Assembly (NCBI RefSeq): GCF_014652335.1
Contig: NZ_BMYP01000006.1
Coordinates: 32,641-96,640, forward strand
Direction: 5' to 3'
Source: Vogesella fluminis
Lineage (GTDB): Bacteria > Pseudomonadota > Gammaproteobacteria > Burkholderiales > Chromobacteriaceae
DNA: 64,000 nucleotides
The number at the start of each line of letters is the position of its first letter. Position 1 is the stretch's first letter. Both the position numbers and the translations under genes were made by a program. This document shows, in pieces, positions 19,416-28,228 of this stretch. The notes beneath the pieces were generated by a model that was not told the DNA's origin, did no database searches, and saw only the letters and a program-made list of their open reading frames with translations.

Positions 19416-19764
19416 GCGTATCCTTGATGATTAATAAAAACAAAAATCATTACTAATCATGTTGGCAAAGTCAAGGCTTGCGCCGCTGCCGATGGCAGGC
19501 CGGACAGTCCCGGTCTTGTACTTCCGGGCTGCCAATGCATCGACATGGATAAAGGAGCAGGGCTGGTGTTTGTCCGGTGGTCAGCTGTTCGGTGCTCCGG
19601 ATCGTGCCGTGTATTCTGGAAATCGGGGCATGATTTTTTATGGATGGCACTGTGGCGTGGAAGAAAGCAGCTTTTTTTATGCTTTCTGATAATGATGATT
19701 GATTACCATTGAATAAACAAGAATAATTCGCATCTTTAGTTAATCGTACGTACAGGATGAAGCC
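19416..19764. other. Divergent intergenic region with Fur-like sites
   Basis: AT-rich region of 349 bases between two divergent binding-protein genes. It contains a Fur-box-like stretch at 19688-19706 and a second AT-rich stretch at 19424-19460 before the minus-strand gene. A plus-strand frame at 19459-19689 has no ribosome site and is not called. Confidence 0.6.
19688..19706 (+). promoter_or_regulatory. Fur-box-like operator upstream of importer 2
   Basis: GATAATGATGATTGATTAC matches the classical 19-bp Fur consensus at 13 positions, including the whole left half GATAATGAT. It lies about 60-75 bases before the binding-protein start, within the presumed promoter, and iron control fits the operon. 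Binding is inferred. Confidence 0.55.
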
Positions 19765-20865
19765 ATGAAATGCCTTCCCAAGCTCGGCCCTCTATTTTTT
19801 GCTCTGGCGCTGGTGCTGCCTGCCGCCGCCCACGCCGCACCGCAAACCGTAAAAGACGTGCTCGGACGCCAGGTGAAAGTGGATCTGCCGGCCAAGCGCG
19901 TGGTGCTGGCGTTCTACTTCGAGGACTACATGGCGATCGGCGGCGAGAAAGCCTTCGACAAGGTGGTGGGCATCTCGCGTGAAGCCTGGGAAGGCTGGCG
20001 CCCGGCGAACTGGTCGCTGTTTACCGCCAAACGTCCGTCACTGAAAACGGTGGCCGATGTGGGCGAGGTGGAGGTGCAGACCTTCTCGGTCGAAAAAGTG
20101 CTGGCACTGAAGCCGGATGTAGTGGTGCTGGCCGACTGGCAGTACAAGGGTCTGGGTCCGGATGTGAAACGCCTGGAAGACGCCGGTCTGCCGGTGGTTG
20201 TGGTGGATTACAACATGGAGCTGCCGGCCAACCATTACGCCAGCACCGTACTGCTGGGCAAGATTGCCGGCGAGGAAAAACGTGCGCGGCAGATCGCCGA
20301 CGAATACAAGCACGCGGTCGAGCAGGTGCAAGGCCGCATCGCCAAGGCCAAGTTGCCCAAGCCGCGTTTCTATGTGGAGTTCGGCAACAAGGGCCCGGCC
20401 GAGTACAGCTTCAGCTATGGCAAAGGCATGTGGGGGCCGCTGGGCAGCCTGGCCGGTGGCGACAACATCGCCGCACCATTCGTGGAGTGGTACGGGCCGA
20501 TGAACCCGGAAAAGGTACTGGCTGCGCAGCCGGAAGTAGTGTTCATCGCCGGTACCGAATCCACCAAGAACCCGACCTCCATGCTGCTGGGGCAGGGTGT
20601 GGATCGCACGGTGGCCAGCCAGCGCCTGCAAGGTTTTACACAGCGTAGCGGCTGGAGCAGCCTGCCTGCCGTCCGGAACAAGCGTGTGTACGGCGTGTAC
20701 CAAGGCGCCTCGCGTACCGTGCTGGATTACACCATGGTGCAGTTCATGGCCAAGGCGCTATACCCCAGCCTGTTCAAGGATATGAATCCGGAGGCCAATT
20801 ATCTGAACTTCTACAAGCGTTATCTGCCGGTTGCTGCCGGCGGTACTTTTACCGCTGGCATGTAA
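19765..20865 (+). CDS. Periplasmic iron-chelate binding protein (importer 2)
   Basis: BtuF/FecB-like binding protein of 366 residues. Signal peptide FFALALVLPAAAHAAPQTV with an AHA cleavage site; then VKDVLGRQVKVDLPAKRVVL, the family's N-terminal strand. It is strongly similar to the frameshifted neighbour (TFSVEKVLALKPDVVVLADW against TFSVEKALATKPDVAILADW), so the two arose by duplication. It heads a five-gene operon with permease, ATPase, cupredoxin and MFS genes. AGGA precedes the ATG and a Fur-like box lies upstream. Confidence 0.92.
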   Translation: MKCLPKLGPLFFALALVLPAAAHAAPQTVKDVLGRQVKVDLPAKRVVLAFYFEDYMAIGGEKAFDKVVGISREAWEGWRPANWSLFTAKRPSLKTVADVGEVEVQTFSVEKVLALKPDVVVLADWQYKGLGPDVKRLEDAGLPVVVVDYNMELPANHYASTVLLGKIAGEEKRARQIADEYKHAVEQVQGRIAKAKLPKPRFYVEFGNKGPAEYSFSYGKGMWGPLGSLAGGDNIAAPFVEWYGPMNPEKVLAAQPEVVFIAGTESTKNPTSMLLGQGVDRTVASQRLQGFTQRSGWSSLPAVRNKRVYGVYQGASRTVLDYTMVQFMAKALYPSLFKDMNPEANYLNFYKRYLPVAAGGTFTAGM

Positions 20866-20937
20866 GCCCGGTTTTCCTGCCGGGCAGGTTGGCCGCAAGC
20901 CGCCTGCCCGTTTGCCATTGTTTCACGGACAGTTTTC

Positions 20938-21990
20938 ATGACCGATACCACTGCGCTGCATACGGCGCTTACCCGCCAGCGGCAGCGTGAACACCGCCGC
21001 TGGCGTTTTTTATTGCTGTTCATTGTCCTGATCATGACCAGCCTGTTGCTGGATGTGGCCACCGGCCCGTCGCTGCTCTCGCTGCGCGAGGTCGCCGCCA
21101 CGCTGCTGTCGCCCGGTGAGGCCGACGCGATGACCCGCGCCATTGTCATGGACATGCGCCTGCCGATTGCCCTGATGGCGCTGGTGGTCGGCGCGGCCCT
21201 GGGTCTTGGCGGCGCGCAGATGCAGACCCTGCTCGACAACCCGCTGGCCAGCCCGTTCACACTGGGCCTGGCCGCCGCTGCCGGTTTCGGCGCGGCACTG
21301 GCGCTGATCAGCGGCGGTTTCGGCCTGCCGCCGCTGATCGCCATCCCCGTTGGCGCCTTCGTATGCTGCATGTTGGCCGCCGGCCTGCTGTTCGGTCTGG
21401 CGCTGATGCAGCACGTGAGCAGCCAGACCATCATCCTGGCCGGGATCGCGCTGTTGTTCCTGTTCCAGTCGCTGCTGTCGCTGCTGCAGTTCCTGTCCTC
21501 GCCCGAACTCAACCAGCAGATCGTGTTCTGGTTGTTCGGCAGCCTGATGCGTAGTACCTGGGATTCACTACTGATTACCGCAGTGGTGACCGTGGTCTGT
21601 GCGCTGCTGCTGTACCGCGATGCGTGGAAGCTGACCTGCCTGCGGCTGGGCGAAGCCCGTGCCCGCAGCCTGGGCGTGGACGTTTCCCGGCTGCGGCTGA
21701 AGACGCTGGTACTGGTGGCGCTGATGACGGCAACCGCCATCAGCTTCGTCGGCATCATCGGCTTCATCGGGCTGGTGGCGCCGCATATCGCGCGCATGCT
21801 GATCGGCGAGGACCAGCGCTTCCTGATCCCGCTGTCGGCGCTGTGCGGCGCCTGCATGCTGTCGGTGTCGTCGGTGATGTCCAAATCCATCATCCCCGGG
21901 GCGCTGTTCCCCATCGGCATCGTCACCGCCATCATCGGCGTGCCGTTCTTTATCTGGCTGATCCTGGGGAAAGGGCGCAAACGTGCTTGA
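20938..21990 (+). CDS. FecCD-type ABC permease (importer 2)
   Basis: Permease of 350 residues with the FecCD/BtuC pattern: LPIALMALVVGAALGLGGAQ, NPLASPFTLGLAAAAGFGAA, ARSLGVDVSRLRLKTLVLVA and GIIGFIGLVAPHIARMLIGE. It is related to the permease of importer 1. The start lies 72 bases after the binding protein; this gap holds a DUS-like copy (20888-20897) within a GC-rich potential hairpin. The 3' end overlaps the ATPase gene by eight bases, so the two are translationally coupled. Confidence 0.92.
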   Translation: MTDTTALHTALTRQRQREHRRWRFLLLFIVLIMTSLLLDVATGPSLLSLREVAATLLSPGEADAMTRAIVMDMRLPIALMALVVGAALGLGGAQMQTLLDNPLASPFTLGLAAAAGFGAALALISGGFGLPPLIAIPVGAFVCCMLAAGLLFGLALMQHVSSQTIILAGIALLFLFQSLLSLLQFLSSPELNQQIVFWLFGSLMRSTWDSLLITAVVTVVCALLLYRDAWKLTCLRLGEARARSLGVDVSRLRLKTLVLVALMTATAISFVGIIGFIGLVAPHIARMLIGEDQRFLIPLSALCGACMLSVSSVMSKSIIPGALFPIGIVTAIIGVPFFIWLILGKGRKRA

Positions 21991-22762
21991 ACTGGATAAC
22001 CTGTCGCTCTCCATCGGCAAGCAGTCGCTGGTGCGTGAGCTGAACCTGCAACTGCAACCCGGCCAGCTGCACGTGATCATCGGCCCCAACGGCACCGGCA
22101 AGACCAGCCTGCTGCGCGCGCTGTTCGGCGAGCTGCCGCTGCAGCAGGGCGAGATCCGCTTCGGCGGCCACACGCTGTCGCGGCTGCACGGTGCCAGCTG
22201 GCGCCGCCAGTTCGGCTACATGCCGCAAAACATCCAGCTGGAGCTGGATCTCAGCGTACTGGAGGTGGTGGTGCTGGGCCGCCTCGACAGCCTGAGCATG
22301 CGCCTGTCCGATGATGACATCCTGGCCGCGCTGTCGGCGCTGCAGGCGCTGGGCATCGCCCATCTGGCTGACCGCGCCATGCACTCGCTCAGCGGCGGCC
22401 AGCGCCAGATGGTGCTGTTTGCACAGGTGCTGCTGCGCGATCCGCAAATCATGATGCTGGATGAGCCGGTCAGCGCGCTCGACCTGCAACACCAGTTGCA
22501 ACTGATGGAGCATCTGCACCACCAGACCCGCGCCAAGAATTGGGTCAGTCTGGTGGTGCTGCACGACCTGAACCTGGCGGCGCAGTTTGCCGACCGGCTG
22601 ATCGTGCTGGCCGGCGGCACGCTGCAGGCCTTCGGCCCGCCGTCCGAAGTGCTGGATGCGGCGCTGATCCACCGCCTGTACAGCGTGCCGGTGGACATCC
22701 ACCAGGACCGCGACGGTAAACCCTATATCCGAACCCTACGACAAGCGAGCCTTACCGCATGA
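21983..22762 (+). CDS. FecE-type ABC ATPase (importer 2)
   Basis: ATPase of 259 residues. The start is GTG at 21983, eight bases inside the permease gene, giving MLELDNLSLSIGKQSLVREL. Walker A GPNGTGKTS, signature LSGGQRQMVLFAQVLL, Walker B IMMLDEPVSALDLQHQ and H-loop VVLHDLNLAAQFAD are intact, and these match the importer 1 ATPase closely. It energises iron-chelate uptake with the preceding permease. It overlaps the following cupredoxin gene as ATGA. Confidence 0.92.
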   Translation: MLELDNLSLSIGKQSLVRELNLQLQPGQLHVIIGPNGTGKTSLLRALFGELPLQQGEIRFGGHTLSRLHGASWRRQFGYMPQNIQLELDLSVLEVVVLGRLDSLSMRLSDDDILAALSALQALGIAHLADRAMHSLSGGQRQMVLFAQVLLRDPQIMMLDEPVSALDLQHQLQLMEHLHHQTRAKNWVSLVVLHDLNLAAQFADRLIVLAGGTLQAFGPPSEVLDAALIHRLYSVPVDIHQDRDGKPYIRTLRQASLTA

Positions 22763-23208
22763 CTTACCTCACCCGTACCCTGCTAACGTTGGCCGCAGGC
22801 CTCTGCCTGAGCCTGCCGGCCAGCGCCGCCGAACACGTGATCCGCATGCTCAATATCGGCAGCGACGGCGCCACCATGGTATTCGAGCCGGCCTTCGTCC
22901 ACGCCCAGGCTGGCGACAGCGTACGCTTCGAGCCGACAAACAGCGGCCACTACGTACGCAGCCTGACCACGCCTGATGGCGTGACGCCGTGGAACAGCGC
23001 CGAAGACCAGCCGTTTACCGTGACCCTGCAGCAGCCCGGCCTGTACTTCTACATCTGCCCGCCACACCTGATGATGGGCATGATCGGGCTGATACAGGTG
23101 GGCGAGGCCGTCAACAAGCAGGCCGCCAGCGACAGGATGCTGGCGCAGAAGGGCCGCATGTACAGCAACAGCCAGCGCATCGACGAGCTGTTGGGCAAGG
23201 TACGCTAA
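22759..23208 (+). CDS. Pseudoazurin-like periplasmic blue copper protein
   Basis: Small type-1 copper protein of 149 residues with a signal peptide (TLAAGLCLSLPASAAEH). The copper ligands are all visible: His64 in NSGHYVRS, then Cys100, His103 and Met108 in YICPPHLMMGM, with the spacing of pseudoazurin. A C-terminal extension of about 30 residues (KQAASDRMLAQKGRMYSNSQ) matches the pseudoazurin tail. Pseudoazurins normally carry electrons to denitrification enzymes; here the gene overlaps an iron ABC ATPase gene. A role in redox handling of iron or copper during uptake is conceivable but inferred. A DUS-like copy lies inside the signal peptide region. Confidence 0.88.
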   Translation: MTYLTRTLLTLAAGLCLSLPASAAEHVIRMLNIGSDGATMVFEPAFVHAQAGDSVRFEPTNSGHYVRSLTTPDGVTPWNSAEDQPFTVTLQQPGLYFYICPPHLMMGMIGLIQVGEAVNKQAASDRMLAQKGRMYSNSQRIDELLGKVR

Positions 23209-24474
23209 TTGGCGGCACTGAAGGCCAGCCTGCACGGCTGGCGCGAACTGAGCCCGGCCGCCCGCCTGCTGGTGGCCAACGGGCTGGCATTCAACCTCGG
23301 CTTTTACATGATGATGCCCTACCTGGCGCAGCACCTGGGCGGCACGCTGGGGCTGGCCGGCTGGGCCGCCGGGCTGGTGATGGGCATGCGCGTGTTCAGC
23401 CAGCAGGGCTTGTTTCTATTGGGTGGCACGCTGGGCGACCGCATCGGCTACCGTCCGGCCATCGTGTGGGGCTGCCTGATCCGCAGCCTGGGCTTTGCGC
23501 TGCTGGGCTGGGCCGAACACCTGCCGCTGCTGTTGCTGGCCGCCTTTCTTACCGGCTTTGCCGGCGCGCTGTTCACCCCCTGCGCCCAGGCCTACCTGGC
23601 CGCCGAATGCCGCAGCGCGGGCCAGCGCCAGCAGGCCTTTGCCCTGCACAACCTCGCCAGCGAGGCCGGCATGCTGCTGGGGCCGCTGCTCGGCATGCTG
23701 CTCACCCGCCTGGATTACGCCGTCACCGGCGTGGTGTCCGGCGGCGTGTTCCTGCTGCTGACCTGGCTGCAATGGCGCATGCTGCCACCGCAGCAGGCAC
23801 GACATGGACAGGAACGGCAGGAGCCGGCCCGACCGGCGCCGGCCTCCGCGAGCGTCACCGCGCAGTGGCGCACCATCGTGCACAACCGGCCGTTCCTGCG
23901 CTTTTCGCTGTGCGCCAGCGCCTACTCGCTGCTGTTCCACCAGCTGTATCTGGCGGTGCCGGCCTTCATCCACAGCCAGCAGCACGCCACCGGCCTGCTG
24001 GGCAGCGTGTTTACCGTCACCGCGTTGATCGGCGTCACCCTGCAACTGCCGGCGACGCAACTGGTGCAGCGGCGGCTGGGCGTCGCACGCGCGATGGGGC
24101 TGGGACTGGGGCTGATGGGCTGCAGCTACCTGGCCATCCCGTGGTTGGCCGCATGGCCGGTACCGGCCACCTTGCTGCTGGCGGGCTGCCTGTCGCTGGG
24201 TTCCATCCTGTGCTACCCGCTGTTCTCGGCCCACCTGCCGCACTACGCCACGCCGGGCCGGCTGGGCAGCTACTACGGCTTCTACGCGAGCCTGGGCGGC
24301 GTGGTGGCGCTGCTGGGTAACGTGCTGATCGGCAGCCTGCTGGGGGCGGCGGGCAGCACACCGCCGGTCGTCATCTGGTACGCGCTGGCCGCCTGCGGCG
24401 CGGTGGCCGGCTGGCAGCTTTACCGCCAGCTGGCGCGCGCGCCGGCGCATCCGGACAGAGAGGGCGGAAGATGA
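23209..24474 (+). CDS. MFS transporter at the end of the iron operon
   Basis: Major facilitator protein of 421 residues with 12 predicted TM segments. The motif-A-like loop GGTLGDRIGYRPAIVWG follows TM2. It resembles MdtH/YceL-type drug/proton antiporters. The start appears to be TTG at 23209, directly after the cupredoxin stop, with AAGG upstream; no better start is near. Linked to a ferric-chelate importer, it may export or import a siderophore, but nothing in the sequence fixes the substrate. A DUS-like copy is at 24144-24153. Confidence 0.85.
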   Translation: MAALKASLHGWRELSPAARLLVANGLAFNLGFYMMMPYLAQHLGGTLGLAGWAAGLVMGMRVFSQQGLFLLGGTLGDRIGYRPAIVWGCLIRSLGFALLGWAEHLPLLLLAAFLTGFAGALFTPCAQAYLAAECRSAGQRQQAFALHNLASEAGMLLGPLLGMLLTRLDYAVTGVVSGGVFLLLTWLQWRMLPPQQARHGQERQEPARPAPASASVTAQWRTIVHNRPFLRFSLCASAYSLLFHQLYLAVPAFIHSQQHATGLLGSVFTVTALIGVTLQLPATQLVQRRLGVARAMGLGLGLMGCSYLAIPWLAAWPVPATLLLAGCLSLGSILCYPLFSAHLPHYATPGRLGSYYGFYASLGGVVALLGNVLIGSLLGAAGSTPPVVIWYALAACGAVAGWQLYRQLARAPAHPDREGGR

Positions 24475-24548
24475 AACTGGCTTTGGTAAACGGGCTGCTG
24501 TTGGGTGTGTGGCGGCAGGGGCGTGGCTGGGTAGGTAGTCATGGATAG
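24471..24548 (+). CDS. Possible truncated gene remnant at the block boundary (25 aa)
   Basis: An ATG overlaps the MFS stop as ATGA, with GGCGGAAG just upstream, exactly as for the other coupled genes of this operon. The frame (MKLALVNGLLLGVWRQ...) ends after 25 codons, close to where base composition drops. It may be the start of a sixth operon gene cut by insertion of the lower-GC block. It is too short to identify. Confidence 0.3.
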   Translation: MKLALVNGLLLGVWRQGRGWVGSHG

Positions 24549-24787
24549 AAATCATATTGCGGGCATTACACAAAATTTGAATCTGCCGCATGAATGGGCT
24601 TGGCCATGCCGCCATGCTTACCAAACTCTTGTACCCTGCTGATTTGTGCCACAGCGCCTTGAAAGCCATACGAAAGTAGTATCTAATATCAATAAAATGC
24701 AAAATGTGTTGCCAAATGCAATTTTGTGTCAATTCTTAAGTGAAGTTTGGTTTGATATTTCACTGCTCATATGCATGAGGTCTAATA
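24475..24787. other. Compositional junction and promoter region of the lower-GC operon
   Basis: From about 24549 the DNA becomes markedly AT-rich (poly-A/T runs, many ATG/ATA). No integrase, direct repeat or tRNA edge was recognised. A GAGG ribosome site lies 8 bases before the ATG at 24788. Promoter elements are too degenerate to place with confidence. Confidence 0.5.
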
Positions 24788-26572
24788 ATGCAACTGAAGA
24801 GTGTATTCCGCACCTCTGCCCTGTCTCTTGTCATCACCAGTTTGCTGGCTGGTTGTGCCTCACCGCAAGGAGGTAGAAGCAAAAACGGTATCGCCAATCC
24901 TTTTGTCAGTGACGATCCATGCGCCAATACCAGCCGTAATATCGGTATCGCCGTGGGCACGATCGGCGGGGCTCTCCTTGGTCACTATGCTGGCAACAAC
25001 AAAAAGAATAGTGCACTAATTGGCAGTGTCTTAGGTGGTGCAGTTGGTGGCCTGATTGGCTATAGCATGGACAAGAAACGCTGCGAATTGGCTAAGTTGG
25101 CGCAAAGGCACCAGCTTGAATTGACAGTCAGCACCATCAATAATAACGGCGAACTGGTCGAAGCGGATAAAAGCAGCAAAATCGAAGATAGCATCCTCGG
25201 TGTTACCATCAGCATTACCGACAAAGAAAACCACGGTGGCCATTTTCAGCCCGGTTCGGACAAGCTGACCAGCCGAGCCGAACAGTATTTCGTTGAACTG
25301 GCCCGTATTTACAATCCTGAGCGGGTAGGCGAAGAGGAAATTGACACCAGCAAACGTGCTGATCTGAAAAAATTGGCACTGCAAAGAAAACTACTGCTGA
25401 TCGGCCATACCGATGACACTGGCAGTTCGGCTTTCAATGCCGTGCTGTCTGAGCGCCGTGCACGAGCCGTGGCACGCTTTCTGTCACGTTACGGCATCCC
25501 GGAATACATGCTGTACTATCAGGGTGCCGGCGAAATTTTTCCAGTAGCAGACAACCGAGTGGATAGTGGCCGCGCGCAAAACCGTCGTGTTGAACTGGTA
25601 GAGTTGGGTGACGAAAACCGTTTCCGCACCTATCTCGAAACCCGCACGCCACGCTACGAGTTTTACCGCAACGAAAACCCAGAGCGGAATAATAGTAAGC
25701 AGCCGGATAATAGCCAGGCCACAGTTAAGCCATCTGATAACAAGAAGGCCGGCAATGAAACGCTGGCAAACACCGGCAAAATTCTTGGTACAAATGACCA
25801 GGCAAAGACAGACGGCAAAGCTGCCGGCAAGAACAAACCGGTAGCAGTGGTGGTTGGCAGAGAGGTCGAGAACACGCCTGCTATACCGCCAACCGGAAAA
25901 GCAGGGAAAGTGGCAATAGGCAAGGTGACTCAGCCCGTAACCATAGTGACACTACCCGCCAGTAATAGTGAAAACGTTAGTCAGACCAGTGGCAAGACCG
26001 GATTGGATTTTGGGGGTAACCCGGTGAGTGGCAAAAGTGTCGAGCTGGATTTTGGCCGTATGACAGTTACCAATACCGGTGGTTTTATCAGTAAAGCGTG
26101 GGCCGATGATGTGCCACTGGCTGGTAACTGTGCGGGTGACCGGCCACGCGTTAGCGGTCAGGTAAAAGTGCTCATCACAGGCAAGACCTACGCTACCAGC
26201 GACTATATGCCCGGTCTCTACAACACCTCTTGGGTTGAAAAGGTCAATGGTCATCTGGTGGCACTGAACAAGTTGGCTGTGCTACGCCAGGATGCTCAGA
26301 TTGCCCGCCTGCCCGAGCTGTTGGTTTACCCAAACTACCAGAATAACGCGAACGCCAAAGCGGCAGTACGGCTGACGCCGCGGGTCAATACCTACCGTGG
26401 CAGCAAGGGTCTGCTGTACCGCGTGTTTGTCAATCATGGCTCCGGCCTGCAGTGTATTGATCTTGTACTGCCATACAGTCCGCCCTTTGCCGCACGCGGC
26501 GGCTATGTCTACCAGAAAAAGCCGGATGGTCTGTACCGTGCCTCTTATGTCCCGAAGATCGTTGGCTCCTGA
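24788..26572 (+). CDS. OmpA-family lipoprotein with glycine-zipper segment
   Basis: A 594-residue predicted outer-membrane lipoprotein. Signal peptide with lipobox LLAGC (Cys23). Residues about 50-95 form a glycine-zipper membrane-like segment (GIAVGTIGGALLGHYAGN, SVLGGAVGGLIGYSMD). Residues about 140-275 are an OmpA-type peptidoglycan-binding domain (GHTDDTGSSAFNAVLSERRA, GAGEIFP, NRVDSGRAQNRRVELVE). A long Asn/Lys/Gly-rich linker follows (about 285-430), then a C-terminal domain of about 140 residues, with two Cys, that I do not recognise. Codon use is far more AT-rich than in neighbours. It heads a three-gene operon and probably anchors it to the cell wall. Function unknown. Confidence 0.85.
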   Translation: MQLKSVFRTSALSLVITSLLAGCASPQGGRSKNGIANPFVSDDPCANTSRNIGIAVGTIGGALLGHYAGNNKKNSALIGSVLGGAVGGLIGYSMDKKRCELAKLAQRHQLELTVSTINNNGELVEADKSSKIEDSILGVTISITDKENHGGHFQPGSDKLTSRAEQYFVELARIYNPERVGEEEIDTSKRADLKKLALQRKLLLIGHTDDTGSSAFNAVLSERRARAVARFLSRYGIPEYMLYYQGAGEIFPVADNRVDSGRAQNRRVELVELGDENRFRTYLETRTPRYEFYRNENPERNNSKQPDNSQATVKPSDNKKAGNETLANTGKILGTNDQAKTDGKAAGKNKPVAVVVGREVENTPAIPPTGKAGKVAIGKVTQPVTIVTLPASNSENVSQTSGKTGLDFGGNPVSGKSVELDFGRMTVTNTGGFISKAWADDVPLAGNCAGDRPRVSGQVKVLITGKTYATSDYMPGLYNTSWVEKVNGHLVALNKLAVLRQDAQIARLPELLVYPNYQNNANAKAAVRLTPRVNTYRGSKGLLYRVFVNHGSGLQCIDLVLPYSPPFAARGGYVYQKKPDGLYRASYVPKIVGS

Positions 26573-26595
26573 TTACAACCTGCATATCGGTTTCC

Positions 26596-26617
26596 CGCCG
26601 CCCGCCCCAGGGCGGCG
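26596..26617 (+). other. GC-rich hairpin between the first two genes of the lower-GC operon
   Basis: CGCCGCCC (26596-26603) pairs with GGGCGGCG (26610-26617) around a six-base loop. No T-run follows, so it is more likely an mRNA-stabilising or attenuating structure than a terminator. Confidence 0.5.
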
Positions 26618-26651
26618 CACACTTTAAGTCAAAACAAACTAGGGAGTTAAT

Positions 26652-28226
26652 ATGAGCGAACTGATTGCAGCCAATCTGCAACTGATTCTCTACGGCATTG
26701 GTACCGCCATCATGATTGCGGTGTACTTCGCCTACCGCCAGCAAATCGACTTCTGGTGGATGAATTTCTGGTACGGCATACCCATTATTGGCAAGGCCCA
26801 CCGCCTGAGCAAAGACCACTCACAAGCCTCGCAATCTGGCTGGTTCAATGCCGAACGTACCCTATGCAAGGACTACAAAAGGTTCATCCACTTTAAATCG
26901 CGTGAAGAGTTCGAGAAATACCAGATATATCTGCGCAAGGCCGAAGACAACGGCCGCACGCCGACCCCGTTGATCATCATGCTGATCATGGTGGTACTGG
27001 TCGCGGCAGAGGGCCTAGGGTTCTCCTACATGCTCGCCAAGATACTGAATAGTGAAGGTAGTGCCAATACGCATAACCTGCTGATGTGGGCCATCGTATT
27101 CGTGCTGGCCACCATTCTTGCCTTCATCACCCATGCCGCAGGCCATCAGCTCTACCGCACCAGTCTGGTCAAGCGCAGCCTGATCGGCTGGGCGCAGGCC
27201 AACCCTAAGCCTGACCTGTCGCGTATCGGCCTCGGTCTGCAGGACGACCAGTACAAGGACGACGAGCTACCGGACTACGTACAGGTTCTGGCCAGAGTCG
27301 GCCGCAATTACAGCTATGCAATGGTCATTATTGCTGTGATAGCTATTACCGGTATTGCCGTTCTTTCCACTGGGCAGCGCTACTTTGATTTCGTAGAGCA
27401 TCAAACCGAGCAAACCATGGGTGTAAGCGAACAGGGTGCCGCTAATGGCAATCCGTTTGCCACAGGTGCTGCCGGCAGTGAAGGGCTGGTGATTCCGAAC
27501 GAAGTTGCCGACTCGCAGAAAGCAGCGCAACAACAAGGTATTGCCGATAGCCAGGATGCAATGAAGAGCGGAAGCATAGCTGGCTTCCTCACCCTTGCCA
27601 TCATCTTTGTCGTGACCCAGATCGTCGGTATGTTTGCCGGTTACAAGTGGGGCTTTGCTGGCAAGGAAAGCAAGAGTGCTTTCGAAGCCACTCGCGGCTT
27701 TGCCACCTATGAAGAGTTCATTGCTTACTACGACCCGCGCATCGACGCCGCCCAGGCCATGCTGCAAAGCATGCAGCAGAAGATGGCGGCCAACGCCATC
27801 AACGGCGATCGCAAAACCGAAAAGACCTTCCGCGATTACCTGCTGGAAGATCGCCAGAGCAAGGCTGAATTCCACCAGCCTGTGCCGAAAGCTGATGCCA
27901 GCCCGGCCACTGCTGCGGCACTGCAAGTCACCAGCATAGCCGTTGCACCCACTGCCGCTGCACCAGCTACAGCAGCCCCTGTGGCCACACCGGCAGTTGC
28001 ACCGGTAAGCTCGGCCACGGCGCAAGCAGACAGTCAGACTGTCTGCGCTGATGAAGCCTTGCAAATACTGGACAGCATCAGCGACAAACAAGCGAAAAAA
28101 GCATGGCTAGACAGCCTGCCGGGAGGGGTCACCGATGAAGTTATCGCCCGCATCAAGCAGCGTAAGGCCGCTGAAGCCGCCGAAAAGGCAAAACGCGACG
28201 CCGAACTGGACTCCCTGCTGGACTAG
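26652..28226 (+). CDS. Five-TM inner-membrane protein of unknown function
   Basis: A 524-residue protein with a good AGGGAG ribosome site. Predicted TM segments lie near residues 10-27, 106-129, 143-163, 222-240 and 308-333. There is a cytoplasm-or-periplasm loop of about 80 residues after TM1 (rich in Trp/Phe/Lys) and a loop of about 65 residues between TM4 and TM5. The soluble tail from about 335 has a charged helix region, an Ala/Pro/Thr-rich linker (about 410-450) and a final helical segment ending ELDSLLD. The overall plan loosely recalls stator-like or scaffold proteins, but no motif of MotA/TolQ was found. I do not recognise the family. It sits between an OmpA-like lipoprotein and a periplasmic vWA-like protein. 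Confidence 0.8.
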   Translation: MSELIAANLQLILYGIGTAIMIAVYFAYRQQIDFWWMNFWYGIPIIGKAHRLSKDHSQASQSGWFNAERTLCKDYKRFIHFKSREEFEKYQIYLRKAEDNGRTPTPLIIMLIMVVLVAAEGLGFSYMLAKILNSEGSANTHNLLMWAIVFVLATILAFITHAAGHQLYRTSLVKRSLIGWAQANPKPDLSRIGLGLQDDQYKDDELPDYVQVLARVGRNYSYAMVIIAVIAITGIAVLSTGQRYFDFVEHQTEQTMGVSEQGAANGNPFATGAAGSEGLVIPNEVADSQKAAQQQGIADSQDAMKSGSIAGFLTLAIIFVVTQIVGMFAGYKWGFAGKESKSAFEATRGFATYEEFIAYYDPRIDAAQAMLQSMQQKMAANAINGDRKTEKTFRDYLLEDRQSKAEFHQPVPKADASPATAAALQVTSIAVAPTAAAPATAAPVATPAVAPVSSATAQADSQTVCADEALQILDSISDKQAKKAWLDSLPGGVTDEVIARIKQRKAAEAAEKAKRDAELDSLLD

Positions 28227-28228
28227 CC

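Noticed and set aside
19459-19689. A 76-codon open frame in the divergent iron region
   Set aside because: No ribosome site, no recognisable product, and it overlaps the expected promoter/operator DNA.
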